Source: Streptomyces sp. T12
Lineage (GTDB): Bacteria; Actinomycetota; Actinomycetes; Streptomycetales; Streptomycetaceae
NCBI RefSeq assembly: GCF_028736035.1
Contig: NZ_CP117866.1
Coordinates: forward strand, 10,023,001 to 10,087,000
Direction of reading: 5' to 3'
DNA length: 64,000 nt
The first letter of the stretch is position 1. Each line of letters starts with the position of its first letter. A model generated the notes under the pieces. That model saw nothing but the letters and a program-made list of their open reading frames with translations, had not been told where the DNA came from and made no database searches. Of this stretch, positions 9,627 to 17,164 are shown piece by piece. The position numbers were made by a program, and so were the translations under genes.

Positions 9627-9780
9627 GGGGGAGGGGACGGCGGGCGGTCGTACGGCCGTAAGCCTCGCGCACCGGCCCGTGGACCCGTACGCCTCACACC
9701 CCCAGACTCACGCCACCGGCGACCGGCCATGGCCGTCGGTCACCGGGTGACGGCGGTGGGCCACTGGCCACGGCTACCGG

Positions 9781-10020
9781 CTACCGGCTGACGGCGGTCG
9801 GCGACCGGCCACGGCGGTCGGCGACCGGCCACGGCGGTCGGCCAACGGTGATCGGCGACCGGCCATGGCTACCGGCTCACGGCGGTCGGCCACGGGCCAT
9901 GGCGGTCGGCCACTGGCCGCGGCCACCGGCCAACGGTGATCGGCCACTGGCCGCGGCGACCGGCCAACGGTGATCGGCCACTGGCCGCGGCGACCGGCCA
10001 ACGGTGATCGGCGACCGGCC
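9781..10020. repeat. tandem repeat array between rtcB and archease
   Basis: About 240 bp of interlocking repeats fill most of the 436-bp gap between the two converging genes. Two exact copies of a 20-bp unit (ACGGCGGTCGGCGACCGGCC) run from 9791 to 9830. Two exact copies of a 34-bp unit run from 9939 to 10006, with a near copy just before at about 9907-9938 and half copies at 9840 and 10007. The units are rich in GGCC palindromes and CGACCGG. There are no unique spacers, so this is not a CRISPR. Open frames through it are low-complexity and unlikely to be translated. Confidence 0.85.
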
Positions 10021-10062
10021 ATGGCGACCGGCCACGCCGACCAGCCAGAGCCACCCCCCGCC

Positions 10063-10518
10063 TCACACGTCCACAGTCACCGCGCACGACCACCCGTACG
10101 GATCCGGCCCGATGTGCAGCCCGTGCCAGGAGACGCCCTTCGGGGAGGCGCCGGTGATCTCCACGTCCGTCAGTTCGACGAGTGCGAGGCGCACGTCGAG
10201 GTCGCCGTCCGTGGGGTCGGCCTCCAGGTCGACGGGCACGCGGCCGTCCACGTCGAGGCGGAAGACGACCTCGTCGAGGAGCGCCGTCAGCAGGCCCTCG
10301 TCGCTGTCCTGTTCGAGCCGTACCCGCTCCACCGAGGTGGGCCGTACCGCCGTGACGTCCGCGAAGCACTCCACCATGCCCAGCGCGGCCTCGACCAGAC
10401 AGCGCTCCCGGCTCACCCCCCACGCCTCGACGCGGACGTCGGCCGTGTGCGGGACCGCCCGGTGGCCGCTGCCGCCGCGCCGCCGTGTCTGGATGTCGTC
10501 GTCGGTGTCGCCGACCAT
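10063..10518 (-). CDS. archease (RtcB cofactor)
   Basis: A 151-residue protein. ATG at 10518 is preferred over GTG at 10524 because GAGGTGA lies 6 bases upstream of the ATG. Archease speeds guanylylation and turnover of the RtcB RNA ligase. Family features: HTADVRVEAWG near residue 24 (metal-binding His and Asp), ECFADVTAVRP, a central D-V-D-G-R-V-P-V-D-L-E strand, and DVEITGASPKGVSWHGLHI towards the C-terminus with the conserved Asp, Lys and His. Length fits bacterial archeases. It faces rtcB and shares an 18-bp upstream element with it, which supports joint action. Confidence 0.93.
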   Translation of the reverse strand: MVGDTDDDIQTRRRGGSGHRAVPHTADVRVEAWGVSRERCLVEAALGMVECFADVTAVRPTSVERVRLEQDSDEGLLTALLDEVVFRLDVDGRVPVDLEADPTDGDLDVRLALVELTDVEITGASPKGVSWHGLHIGPDPYGWSCAVTVDV

Positions 10519-10592
10519 GTGCACTCACCTCTGATCCGCTCGGCCGGCCAGGCCCGGGAGCCGTCTCCCCCGCGAGGGGAGATACATCGATA

Positions 10593-10610
10593 GGGGTACC
10601 CGCGTGGGGG
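10593..10610 (-). promoter_or_regulatory. 18-bp element upstream of archease, identical to one upstream of rtcB
   Basis: Read on the minus strand this is CCCCCACGCGGGTACCCC, identical to 8143-8160. It ends 74 bases before the archease ATG. TACGG again lies 3 bases before it. The GGTACC core is self-complementary, so on the plus strand it could also serve the divergent PPOX-type gene at 10643, which starts only 32 bases away. Confidence 0.6.
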
Positions 10611-10642
10611 CACCCGTACCGCTGAGGCCGAAGGAGCGGACA

Positions 10643-11083
10643 GTGCCGGACATGGAGGAGGACGAGGCGCGTCGTCGGTTCGCCGCTGCCCGGGTGGCAC
10701 GGCTGGCGACGGTCGACCCGGTGGGACGCCCGCACCTGGTGCCGGTGGTGTTCGCCCGGCGCGGCGACCGGATCGTCACCGCCGTCGACCGCAAGCCGAA
10801 GCGCTCCGAGCGGCTCGGGCGGCTGCGCAACATCGCCGGGCACCCGGCGGTCAGCCTGCTCGTGGACGCGTACGACGACGACTGGGACCGCCTGTGGTGG
10901 GTCCGGGCCGACGGCGACGCCCGGATGCTGCTGCCGGACGCGTCCGACGAGACGACGCGCGACGAGTACGCCGTCGCGGTCGGCCTGCTGCGGCAGAAGT
11001 ACCCCCAGTACCGGCGACAGCCCCCGGCCGGCCCGGCGATCGTGATCACCGTGGTGCGCTGGAGCGGCTGGCGGGCCTCGTAG
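10643..11083 (+). CDS. PPOX-class F420-dependent oxidoreductase (Rv0121 type)
   Basis: A 146-residue split beta-barrel protein. GTG at 10643 is chosen because AAGGAG lies exactly 6 bases upstream. Motifs of the pyridoxine-oxidase-like flavin/F420 fold: ARVARLATVDPVGRPHLVPVVFA (about 17-39), a basic KPKRSERLGRLRNIAGHPAVSLLVDAYD stretch that binds the cofactor phosphate, and DDWDRLWWVRADGDARML. The C-terminal PAIVITVVRWSGWRA fits the TIGR03668 group. It likely reduces an unknown substrate with F420H2. It diverges from archease, with a 124-bp gap that holds the shared 18-bp element. Confidence 0.88.
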   Translation: MPDMEEDEARRRFAAARVARLATVDPVGRPHLVPVVFARRGDRIVTAVDRKPKRSERLGRLRNIAGHPAVSLLVDAYDDDWDRLWWVRADGDARMLLPDASDETTRDEYAVAVGLLRQKYPQYRRQPPAGPAIVITVVRWSGWRAS

Positions 11084-11116
11084 ATCGGCGCATGGGCGCG
11101 CCCGCAAAGCCACCGT

Positions 11117-11143
11117 TGCAGACCCATTCGCTGCAGACCCATT
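11117..11143. repeat. 12-bp direct repeat upstream of the glucarate operon
   Basis: TGCAGACCCATT occurs twice, at 11117-11128 and 11132-11143, with a period of 15 bases. It lies between the PPOX-type gene and the large palindrome at 11175. It may be a second regulator site or a chance slippage product. Confidence 0.5.
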
Positions 11144-11174
11144 GACCCTTGACCATCCACGAACATAATCTCCG

Positions 11175-11207
11175 TCCTCATATGTAGACCACGTCTTCAT
11201 ATGAGGA
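11175..11207. promoter_or_regulatory. 33-bp near-perfect palindromic operator upstream of the glucarate operon
   Basis: Outer arms TCCTCATATG (11175-11184) and CATATGAGGA (11198-11207) are exact reverse complements. Inside them AGAC and GTCT (11186-11189 and 11193-11196) are also paired, around a CAC centre. Only one base pair and the 3-base centre break the symmetry. It lies 53 bases upstream of the permease ATG, a position where a bound repressor would block transcription. The AT-rich CATATG steps stand out in this GC-rich DNA. Confidence 0.8.
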
Positions 11208-11260
11208 CCCCGTTCGTCGGGGTGAACGTAAGCGGCCGACGTTCGAAGGAGAACCGCGCT

Positions 11261-12598
11261 ATGCCGCTCGTGGTGGTCGGGGTCAGTGTTCTGGTCCTGC
11301 TCGTACTGATGACCAAGCTCAGGCTGAACGGCTTCGCCGCCCTTCTCGTGGTGGCCGTGGGCGTCGGCCTGGTGCAGGGGATCGGACTGGAGGAGATCCC
11401 GGACGTCCTCGCCGAGGGCATCGGCGACCAGATCGGCGACACCATGCTCACCATCGGGCTCGGTGCCATGGTCGGCCGGGTGATGGGGGACTCCGGCGCC
11501 GCCCAGCGGATCGCCGGCCGGCTCCTCGATCTGTGCGGGCCGCGCTGGGTGCAGGTGGCCATGGTGCTGACGGCCATGCTCATCGGCGTGACGATGTTCT
11601 ACGAGGTGGCCTTCGTGATCATCGTGCCGATCGCGTTCACCCTCGTCCGGGTCACCCGGTCGAACCTGCTGTGGGTGGGGCTGCCCATGTCGATCGCCCT
11701 GTCCACCATGCACAGCTTCCTGCCGCCGCACCCCGGCCCCACCGCGGTGGCCGCCACCTTCCACGCCTCCGTCGGACTCACCCTGTTCTACGGCCTGTTC
11801 ATCGCCGTCCCCGCCGGCGCGCTCATCGCCCTGCTGTGGCCGCGCCTGCCCTTCGTCCGGGCGATGAACCCCGATGTCCCCAAGGGCCTGGTGAGCGAGC
11901 GCGTCTTCGAAGAGCAAGAGATGCCCGGCCTCGGCTGGTCGCTGTCCGTGGCCCTGCTGCCCGTGGTGCTGATCGCCGGGGCGGCGGTGACGGACCTGGC
12001 CGCCTCCGGAGACAGCGGCCTGCTGCACCTCATCGCCTTCGTCGGCTCCGCGCCGATCGCCCTGCTGCTCACCCTGCTCGTGGCGATCTGGGCGTTCGGC
12101 CCGCGCGTCGGCCGCAGCCTGGCCGAGGTCAGCGCCTCGTGCAAGGAGGCCGCCCAGGCGATGGCGATGATCCTGCTCGTCATCGGTGCGGGCGGTGCCT
12201 TCAAGAACGTCCTCGTCGAGGGCGGCATATCGGACTACATCAAGGACGCGACCGACGGCTGGTCCATCTCCCCGATCCTCCTCGCCTGGCTGATCGCGGC
12301 CGTCCTGCGTGTGGCCCTCGGCTCCGCGACGGTCGCCGTCGTCACGGCCTCCGGCGTGGCGCTGCCCCTGCTCGCGGGCAGCGGCGTCCACCCCGAGGTG
12401 ATGGTCCTCGCCGTGTCCTGCGGCTCGATCGCCTTCTCCCACGTCAACGACCCGGGATTCTGGATGTTCAAGGAGTACTTCAACCTGTCCGTCCTGGACG
12501 CGATCAAGGCACGCACGACGTACACGACCGTGCTGGCGATCCTCGGTCTGGGTGGCGTACTGGTGCTGGAACAAGTCCTGGACGCCCTGAACATCTGA
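11261..12598 (+). CDS. GntP family sugar-acid permease
   Basis: A 445-residue integral membrane protein. ATG at 11261 is chosen because GAAGGAG lies 9 bases upstream and the product then opens directly with a membrane segment ([16 protein letters not shown]). Roughly 11-13 hydrophobic segments are visible. Family motifs: [55 protein letters not shown] and [18 protein letters not shown] near the C-terminus, all typical of gluconate/H+ symporters. GntP members take up gluconate, glucarate or similar acids. The next gene encodes glucarate dehydratase 56 bases downstream, so glucarate or galactarate is the likely substrate here. Confidence 0.93.
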   Translation: MPLVVVGVSVLVLLVLMTKLRLNGFAALLVVAVGVGLVQGIGLEEIPDVLAEGIGDQIGDTMLTIGLGAMVGRVMGDSGAAQRIAGRLLDLCGPRWVQVAMVLTAMLIGVTMFYEVAFVIIVPIAFTLVRVTRSNLLWVGLPMSIALSTMHSFLPPHPGPTAVAATFHASVGLTLFYGLFIAVPAGALIALLWPRLPFVRAMNPDVPKGLVSERVFEEQEMPGLGWSLSVALLPVVLIAGAAVTDLAASGDSGLLHLIAFVGSAPIALLLTLLVAIWAFGPRVGRSLAEVSASCKEAAQAMAMILLVIGAGGAFKNVLVEGGISDYIKDATDGWSISPILLAWLIAAVLRVALGSATVAVVTASGVALPLLAGSGVHPEVMVLAVSCGSIAFSHVNDPGFWMFKEYFNLSVLDAIKARTTYTTVLAILGLGGVLVLEQVLDALNI

Positions 12599-12654
12599 CC
12601 CGCTGCGCCCCTCCCCACCCCGTCGTCACTCCCGAGAAGGGCACCGGCCCCGCA

Positions 12655-13983
12655 ATGAGCCAACCCGTCGTCACGAAGTTCGCCGTCCATCCGGTCGCCG
12701 GCCGCGACTCCATGCTGCTGAACCTCTCCGGCGCGCACGCCCCGTACTTCACCCGCAACGTCGTCGTCATCGAGGACTCCGAAGGGCGTACGGGCCTCGG
12801 CGAGGTGCCGGGCGGGGAGAAGATCACGCGGACCCTGCGCGACGCCGAGTCCCTGGTCGTCGGCGCACGGGTGGGCGACTACAAGCGCGTCCTGCGCGCG
12901 ATCGAGGCGACCTTCGCCGAACGTGACGCGGGCGGTCGCGGCGCCCAGACCTTCGACCTGCGCACGACGGTCCACGCGGTCACCGCCGTCGAGTCCGCCC
13001 TCCTGGACCTGCTGGGGCAGCACCTGGAGGTCCCGGTCGCCGCCCTGCTGGGCGACGGCAAACAGCGTGATGCCGTACGGGTCCTCGGCTACCTCTTCTA
13101 CGTCGGCGACCCGGACCGGACCGACCTGGACTACGTCCGCGAACCCGACTCGGACGTCGCGTGGTACCGCGTCCGGCACGAGGAGGCGCTGACCCCCGAG
13201 GCGATCGTCCGGCAGGCCGAGGCCGCCTACGACCACTACGGCTTCCGTGACTTCAAGCTCAAGGGCGGCGTCCTGGCGGGCGCGGAGGAGGTCAAGGCCG
13301 TCACCGCGCTCAAGGAACGCTTCCCCGACGCGCGGATCACCCTCGACCCCAACGGCGCCTGGTCCCTGCGCGAGGCCGTCGAGCTGTGCCGCCCCCTCGT
13401 CGGCACGCTCGCCTACGCCGAGGACCCCTGCGGGGCGGAGGGCGGCTACTCGGGCCGCGAGATCCTCGCCGAGTTCCGCCGGGCCACCGGGCTGCCCACG
13501 GCGACCAACATGATCGCCACGGACTGGCGCCAGCTGGCCCACGCCCTGGCCCTGCAGTCGGTGTCCATCCCGCTCGCCGACCCGCACTTCTGGACCATGC
13601 AGGGCTCGGTGCGCGTCGCCCAGCTGTGCAACGCCATGGGGCTGACCTGGGGATGTCACTCCAACAACCACTTCGACATCTCCCTGGCGATGATGGCGCA
13701 CTGCGGAGCGGCGGCCCCGGGCGAGTACAACGCCCTGGACACGCACTGGATCTGGCAGGAGGGACGGGAACGGCTCACCGTCGAGCCACCGAGGATCACC
13801 GGCGGCGAGGTCGCGGTGCCGGACACGCCCGGACTGGGGGTCCGGCTGGACCGGGACCGGCTCCTGGCGGCGCAGGAGCTGTACGAGGAGAAGGCGCTGG
13901 CGGGCCGGGACGACGCCGTCGGGATGCAGTACCTGATCGACGGCTGGACCTTCGACGCGAAGCGGCCCTGTCTGGTGCGCTGA
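12655..13983 (+). CDS. gudD: glucarate dehydratase
   Basis: A 442-residue enolase-superfamily enzyme that converts D-glucarate (and often L-idarate) to 5-dehydro-4-deoxyglucarate. The diagnostic residues are in place: K201-x-K203 in [11 protein letters not shown]231 and N233 in LDPNGAW, AEDPCG for the next metal ligands, ATNMIATDW, and H339 in [10 protein letters not shown], matching the catalytic His position of the E. coli enzyme. N-terminal [28 protein letters not shown] closes the active site as in the family. It follows the GntP permease in one operon. The aldolase or second dehydratase needed next in the pathway is not in the window. Confidence 0.95.
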   Translation: MSQPVVTKFAVHPVAGRDSMLLNLSGAHAPYFTRNVVVIEDSEGRTGLGEVPGGEKITRTLRDAESLVVGARVGDYKRVLRAIEATFAERDAGGRGAQTFDLRTTVHAVTAVESALLDLLGQHLEVPVAALLGDGKQRDAVRVLGYLFYVGDPDRTDLDYVREPDSDVAWYRVRHEEALTPEAIVRQAEAAYDHYGFRDFKLKGGVLAGAEEVKAVTALKERFPDARITLDPNGAWSLREAVELCRPLVGTLAYAEDPCGAEGGYSGREILAEFRRATGLPTATNMIATDWRQLAHALALQSVSIPLADPHFWTMQGSVRVAQLCNAMGLTWGCHSNNHFDISLAMMAHCGAAAPGEYNALDTHWIWQEGRERLTVEPPRITGGEVAVPDTPGLGVRLDRDRLLAAQELYEEKALAGRDDAVGMQYLIDGWTFDAKRPCLVR

Positions 13984-14014
13984 GCCGGGCTTCGGGCCGC
14001 CGCCGGCAGCGCCG

Positions 14015-14827
14015 TCAGAGGGCGAAGACGCGGCGGGCGTTGCCGCGCAGGAACAGCTCCCGCGTCTCCTCGTCCAGATTCAGGGCGTCCAGGTGCTCCA
14101 GGGCCCGACTCGGCGTGATCATGGGGTAGTTGGAGCCGAACAGCACCTTGTGACGGCCCCGGCCGCGCAGGTACTCCACCAGTTCCGGCGGATAGCGGCG
14201 GACGGTGTAGGCGCTGGTGTCGATGTACACGTTCTCGTGCTTGTCGGCGACCGCGATCATCTCCGTCGTCCACGGGTAGCCGATGTGCCCGCACACGATC
14301 GTGAGCTCGGGGAAGTCCAGCGCGACCTGGTCGATGTACGGGATGGGCCGCCCGGTCTCCGACGGCCGCAGCGGGCCCGTGTGCCCGACCTGGGTGCAGA
14401 ACGGCACGCCGAGGTCCACACAGGCCGCGTACAGGGGGTAGTACAGCCGGTCGGTGGGCGGCAGCCCCCACAGCCACGGGATGATGCGCAGCGCCACGAA
14501 GCCCAACTCCCCGACGGCGCGCCGAAGTTCCCGTACCGCCGCCATGGGCCGGGCGAGATCGGCGCCCGCGACGCCGCGCAGCCGCCCGCCCGACCGCTCG
14601 ACGAAGGCGGCCACCTCGTCGTTGTCGATCAGTGGGCCCTGCGGCCCGTACCAGGCGGCCGCGAGGCCGACCTCCACGTCCGCGGCCGCCAGCGCCGCCA
14701 CCGTGACCTCGACGGGCAACGGCTTGTCGAGCCGCTCCATGCCGGTCCACCGGCGCAGCGACTCGAACATCTCGTGGTGGGAGTGGCGCAGCGTCGGATG
14801 CTGCATCCAGGCGTCGATGACGGGCAC
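14015..14827 (-). CDS. amidohydrolase-related protein (amidohydrolase 2 family)
   Basis: A 270-residue TIM-barrel hydrolase of the PF04909 type. Visible motifs: VIDAWMQHPT at the N-terminus, ALRIIPWLWGLPPTDR, VGHTGPLRPSE, TIVCGHIGYPWTTEMI, NVYIDTSAY and VLFGSNYPM. The usual N-terminal metal motif H-x-H is replaced by W-M-Q-H, and the usual Asp in GSDYP is Asn here, so metal binding may be altered or lost. Relatives act on lactones, decarboxylate aromatic acids, or are uncharacterised. It diverges from the MarR gene at 14997 across a perfect palindrome and is probably its target. It converges with gudD. Confidence 0.82.
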   Translation of the reverse strand: MPVIDAWMQHPTLRHSHHEMFESLRRWTGMERLDKPLPVEVTVAALAAADVEVGLAAAWYGPQGPLIDNDEVAAFVERSGGRLRGVAGADLARPMAAVRELRRAVGELGFVALRIIPWLWGLPPTDRLYYPLYAACVDLGVPFCTQVGHTGPLRPSETGRPIPYIDQVALDFPELTIVCGHIGYPWTTEMIAVADKHENVYIDTSAYTVRRYPPELVEYLRGRGRHKVLFGSNYPMITPSRALEHLDALNLDEETRELFLRGNARRVFAL

Positions 14828-14937
14828 GGTGGGCCGCCTCTCTGTGGTCGGGGAGGGGCAGGGTGCGTCGCGCTCGGTGCCCCGCGGGCCAGGGCCAGGG
14901 CTGGGGCCAGGTCGAGGGACTCGTACACACCGGCCCC

Positions 14938-14959
14938 CTCACTTCACTAGTGAAGTGAG
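14938..14959. promoter_or_regulatory. perfect 22-bp palindrome between amidohydrolase and MarR genes
   Basis: The half-site CTCACTTCACT is followed directly by its exact reverse complement AGTGAAGTGAG. It lies 110 bases upstream of the amidohydrolase start and 37 bases upstream of the MarR start. MarR-family dimers bind palindromes of this size in the promoter region they share with a divergent target gene, so this is very likely the operator of the MarR protein at 14997. Confidence 0.85.
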
Positions 14960-14996
14960 AATGGCGCCGCCCCGTGACGTCTGTCAACATCGGTCC

Positions 14997-15425
14997 ATGC
15001 CCGAGCCCGATCAGCGTCTGTTCTTCCTGCTCCAGCGGGCGGCCCACCAGCTGCGCACCGCCTCCGACCGGCGCCTGCTGGCCGCCGCCGGGATCACCAC
15101 GGCCCAGCTCGGCGCGCTGTTCGCGGTCCGCGACGAGCCGGGCATCACCCAGCAGCAGCTGGCCCGCACCCTGGGCCTGCGCGAGTCCGCCGTCACCGGG
15201 CTGGTCGGCCGGCTCACCGTGGCCGGTCTGGTCGTCAAGCGGGCGCATCCGCGCGAACACCGGGCGGTGGTGCTGGAGTTGACCGGCGACGGGGCCGCCG
15301 CGCTCGACGCCGCGCAGCCGGAGGTCGACCGGTTCAACGCGGAGGCGCGGACGCTGCTCGGCGAGGACGGATTCGCGCAGGCCTCGGCGGCGATGTGCGC
15401 CCTGGCGTACTGGGAGTGCCCCTGA
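14997..15425 (+). CDS. MarR family transcriptional regulator
   Basis: A 142-residue winged-helix protein. Helix-turn-helix region ITQQQLARTLGLRESAVTGLVGRLTVAGLVVKRAHPREHRAVVLELT (about residues 57-103) shows the recognition helix and the D/E-x-R-wing of MarR. N-terminal RLFFLLQRAAHQLRTASDRRLLAAAGIT is the dimer helix. The ATG at 14997 has only a weak ribosome site. MarR proteins usually repress divergent genes and let go when a phenolic or similar ligand binds. The palindrome at 14938-14959 and the divergent amidohydrolase are the likely operator and target. Confidence 0.92.
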   Translation: MPEPDQRLFFLLQRAAHQLRTASDRRLLAAAGITTAQLGALFAVRDEPGITQQQLARTLGLRESAVTGLVGRLTVAGLVVKRAHPREHRAVVLELTGDGAAALDAAQPEVDRFNAEARTLLGEDGFAQASAAMCALAYWECP

Positions 15426-15495
15426 CGGGGACGGAGGCCGGGCTTTCGTGTCGTCCGGTCGTCCGGTTCCGTGCTCCCGCCCCTATCGTGAGGCC

Positions 15496-15963
15496 ATGTA
15501 CTCGACGCGGGTCTCCCGGCACGTCAACGCCGCACGCGCGGCCGTGTACCGGGCTCTGCTGGACGCGGACGCCATCGCCAAGTGGCGGGTGCCGGACGGT
15601 ATGACCGGGCATGTGCACGAGTTCGACGGCCGGGAGGGCGGGGCGTTCCGGGTCTCGCTCACCTACGACGTGCCGACCGGCACGGGCAAGTCAGACGCGC
15701 ACACCGACACGTACCACGGTCACTTCGTGAAGCTCGTGCCGGACGAGCAGGTCGTCGAGGAGGTCGAGTTCGAGACCGACGACCCCGCGCTGCGCGGCAC
15801 GATGAGGATGACCACCACCCTCACCGACGCGGACGGCGGCGGCACGGACGTCCTCGTGGTGCACGAGGGGATCCCCGACGTCGTTCCCGCCGATGACAAC
15901 GAGACCGGTACCCGGATGGCGCTCGCCAACCTCGCCCGGCTGGTCGAGCCCGGAGCGCGGTGA
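15496..15963 (+). CDS. SRPBCC (AHSA1-like) family protein
   Basis: A 155-residue protein of the START/Bet v1-like fold. The pattern RVSRHVNAARAAVYRALLDADAIAKWRVPDGMTGHVHEFDGREGGAFRVSLTY is the classical AHSA1 N-terminal strand-helix, and the C-terminal NETGTRMALANLARLVE is the long closing helix. The ATG at 15496 is preceded by GTGAGG. Such proteins bind hydrophobic ligands or act as toxin-resistance and heat-shock-linked factors; no specific ligand can be read. It follows the MarR gene by 70 bases in the same direction and may be read with it. Confidence 0.85.
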   Translation: MYSTRVSRHVNAARAAVYRALLDADAIAKWRVPDGMTGHVHEFDGREGGAFRVSLTYDVPTGTGKSDAHTDTYHGHFVKLVPDEQVVEEVEFETDDPALRGTMRMTTTLTDADGGGTDVLVVHEGIPDVVPADDNETGTRMALANLARLVEPGAR

Positions 15964-16064
15964 CCGTTTTCGGAAAGCTGATCGGCAACCTCTGAGCGTT
16001 CGGCGGCGACTGTCGGCCGAGGGGGCTTCCCGATGCCTCCCCGAGACCGAACGAGAGTCACCGC

Positions 16065-17111
16065 ATGAGCACCGGAGCAACGCCGCGCAGGCGCAGTCAG
16101 CACCGCAAGAGAACCGACAACCGCCGCCGTCCCCTGCTGATCGGCGCGCTGACGATCACCCTGGTAGCGGCCGCCGTACTGGTCGGCGGCCTGCTGACGA
16201 CGACGCCCGACTCGGGATCGGACACCGTGAGGAGCGAGAGCTCGACGCTCCGGGAGGCGAGCGGCGCCTTCCCGTCCGTCTCCTCGACCGCCACCTCGGC
16301 GTCCCCGTCCCCTGCCGAGCCGTCGCCGTCTCCCTCCGCCTCGAAGGCGTCGGCCTCGCCCCGCAAGAGCGCCGCGGCCGCCGCGAAGCCGACCGGCGCC
16401 GCCGACTCCCCGACCGGCTCCGGCTCCTGGCCCACCCCCGCCGCCGACCGCCCGGTGACCGCCACCATCGAGGTCTCCGGCAGCTACGACGGCGGCCTCA
16501 AGCGCTTCCACGGCTCCGGAGCCCTCGGCAGCGATGGCCAGGACGAGGACCAGGGCCCGCTCTTCGAACTCGCCGACGGAGCCACCCTGCAGAACGTGAT
16601 CCTGGGCGCCCCGGCCGCCGACGGCGTGCACTGCCTGGGCAGTTGCACCCTGCGGAACGTGTGGTGGCAGGACGTGGGCGAGGACGCGGCGACCTTCAAG
16701 GGCACGTCGGCGTCGGCGACGTACCTCGTGACCGGCGGTGGCGCGCGGCACGCCGACGACAAGGTCTTCCAGCACAACGGCGCCGGGACGCTCACCATCA
16801 GGAACTTCCAGGTGTCGGACTTCGGCAAGCTCTACCGCTCGTGCGGCAACTGCGACACCCAGTACGAACGCCACGTCGTCATCAGCGATGTCCGGGTGAC
16901 CGGCCCCGGCAACGCCCTCGCCGGAATCAACACCAACTACGGCGACACGGCGACCCTTTCGGGTGTGCGGATCGTCGGCGACGGCGGCCGGGACATCACC
17001 GTCTGCGCCCGCTTCCAGGGCAACGACTCCGGCGCCGAGCCCAGCGAGACCGGCAGCGGCCCGGACGGCACGCACTGCCGTTACAGCTCGTCGGACGTCA
17101 CCTATACGTGA
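16065..17111 (+). CDS. pectate lyase, polysaccharide lyase family 3, membrane-anchored or secreted
   Basis: A 348-residue protein. After a basic N-terminus (RRRSQHRKRTDNRRR) one hydrophobic segment (PLLIGALTITLVAAAVLVGGLL, about 23-44) serves as signal or anchor. A Ser/Pro/Ala linker runs to about residue 125. The catalytic domain follows: TATIEVSGSYDGGLKRFHGSG, DQGPLFELADGATLQNVILG, ADGVHCLGSCTLRNVWWQDVGEDAATFKG, KVFQHNGAGTLTIRNFQVSDFGKLYRSCGNCD. This is the PL3 parallel beta-helix with its conserved Asp, Lys and Cys residues. It cleaves pectate by beta-elimination outside the cell. Confidence 0.92.
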   Translation: MSTGATPRRRSQHRKRTDNRRRPLLIGALTITLVAAAVLVGGLLTTTPDSGSDTVRSESSTLREASGAFPSVSSTATSASPSPAEPSPSPSASKASASPRKSAAAAAKPTGAADSPTGSGSWPTPAADRPVTATIEVSGSYDGGLKRFHGSGALGSDGQDEDQGPLFELADGATLQNVILGAPAADGVHCLGSCTLRNVWWQDVGEDAATFKGTSASATYLVTGGGARHADDKVFQHNGAGTLTIRNFQVSDFGKLYRSCGNCDTQYERHVVISDVRVTGPGNALAGINTNYGDTATLSGVRIVGDGGRDITVCARFQGNDSGAEPSETGSGPDGTHCRYSSSDVTYT

Positions 17112-17164
17112 TCTTTGCCTGGGGTTCGCCGGGCGTATGAAAGCGCTCGCTTCCATGGGTGCGT

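Noticed and set aside
9781..10020. Possible CRISPR array between rtcB and archease
   Set aside because: Units of 20 and 34 bp follow one another without unique spacers, and no cas genes are present.
9869..12574. 901-codon minus-strand frame running through the repeat array, archease region and GntP gene
   Set aside because: It is antisense to the permease and crosses the tandem repeats; the product is His/Asp/Gly/Arg-rich with no motif.
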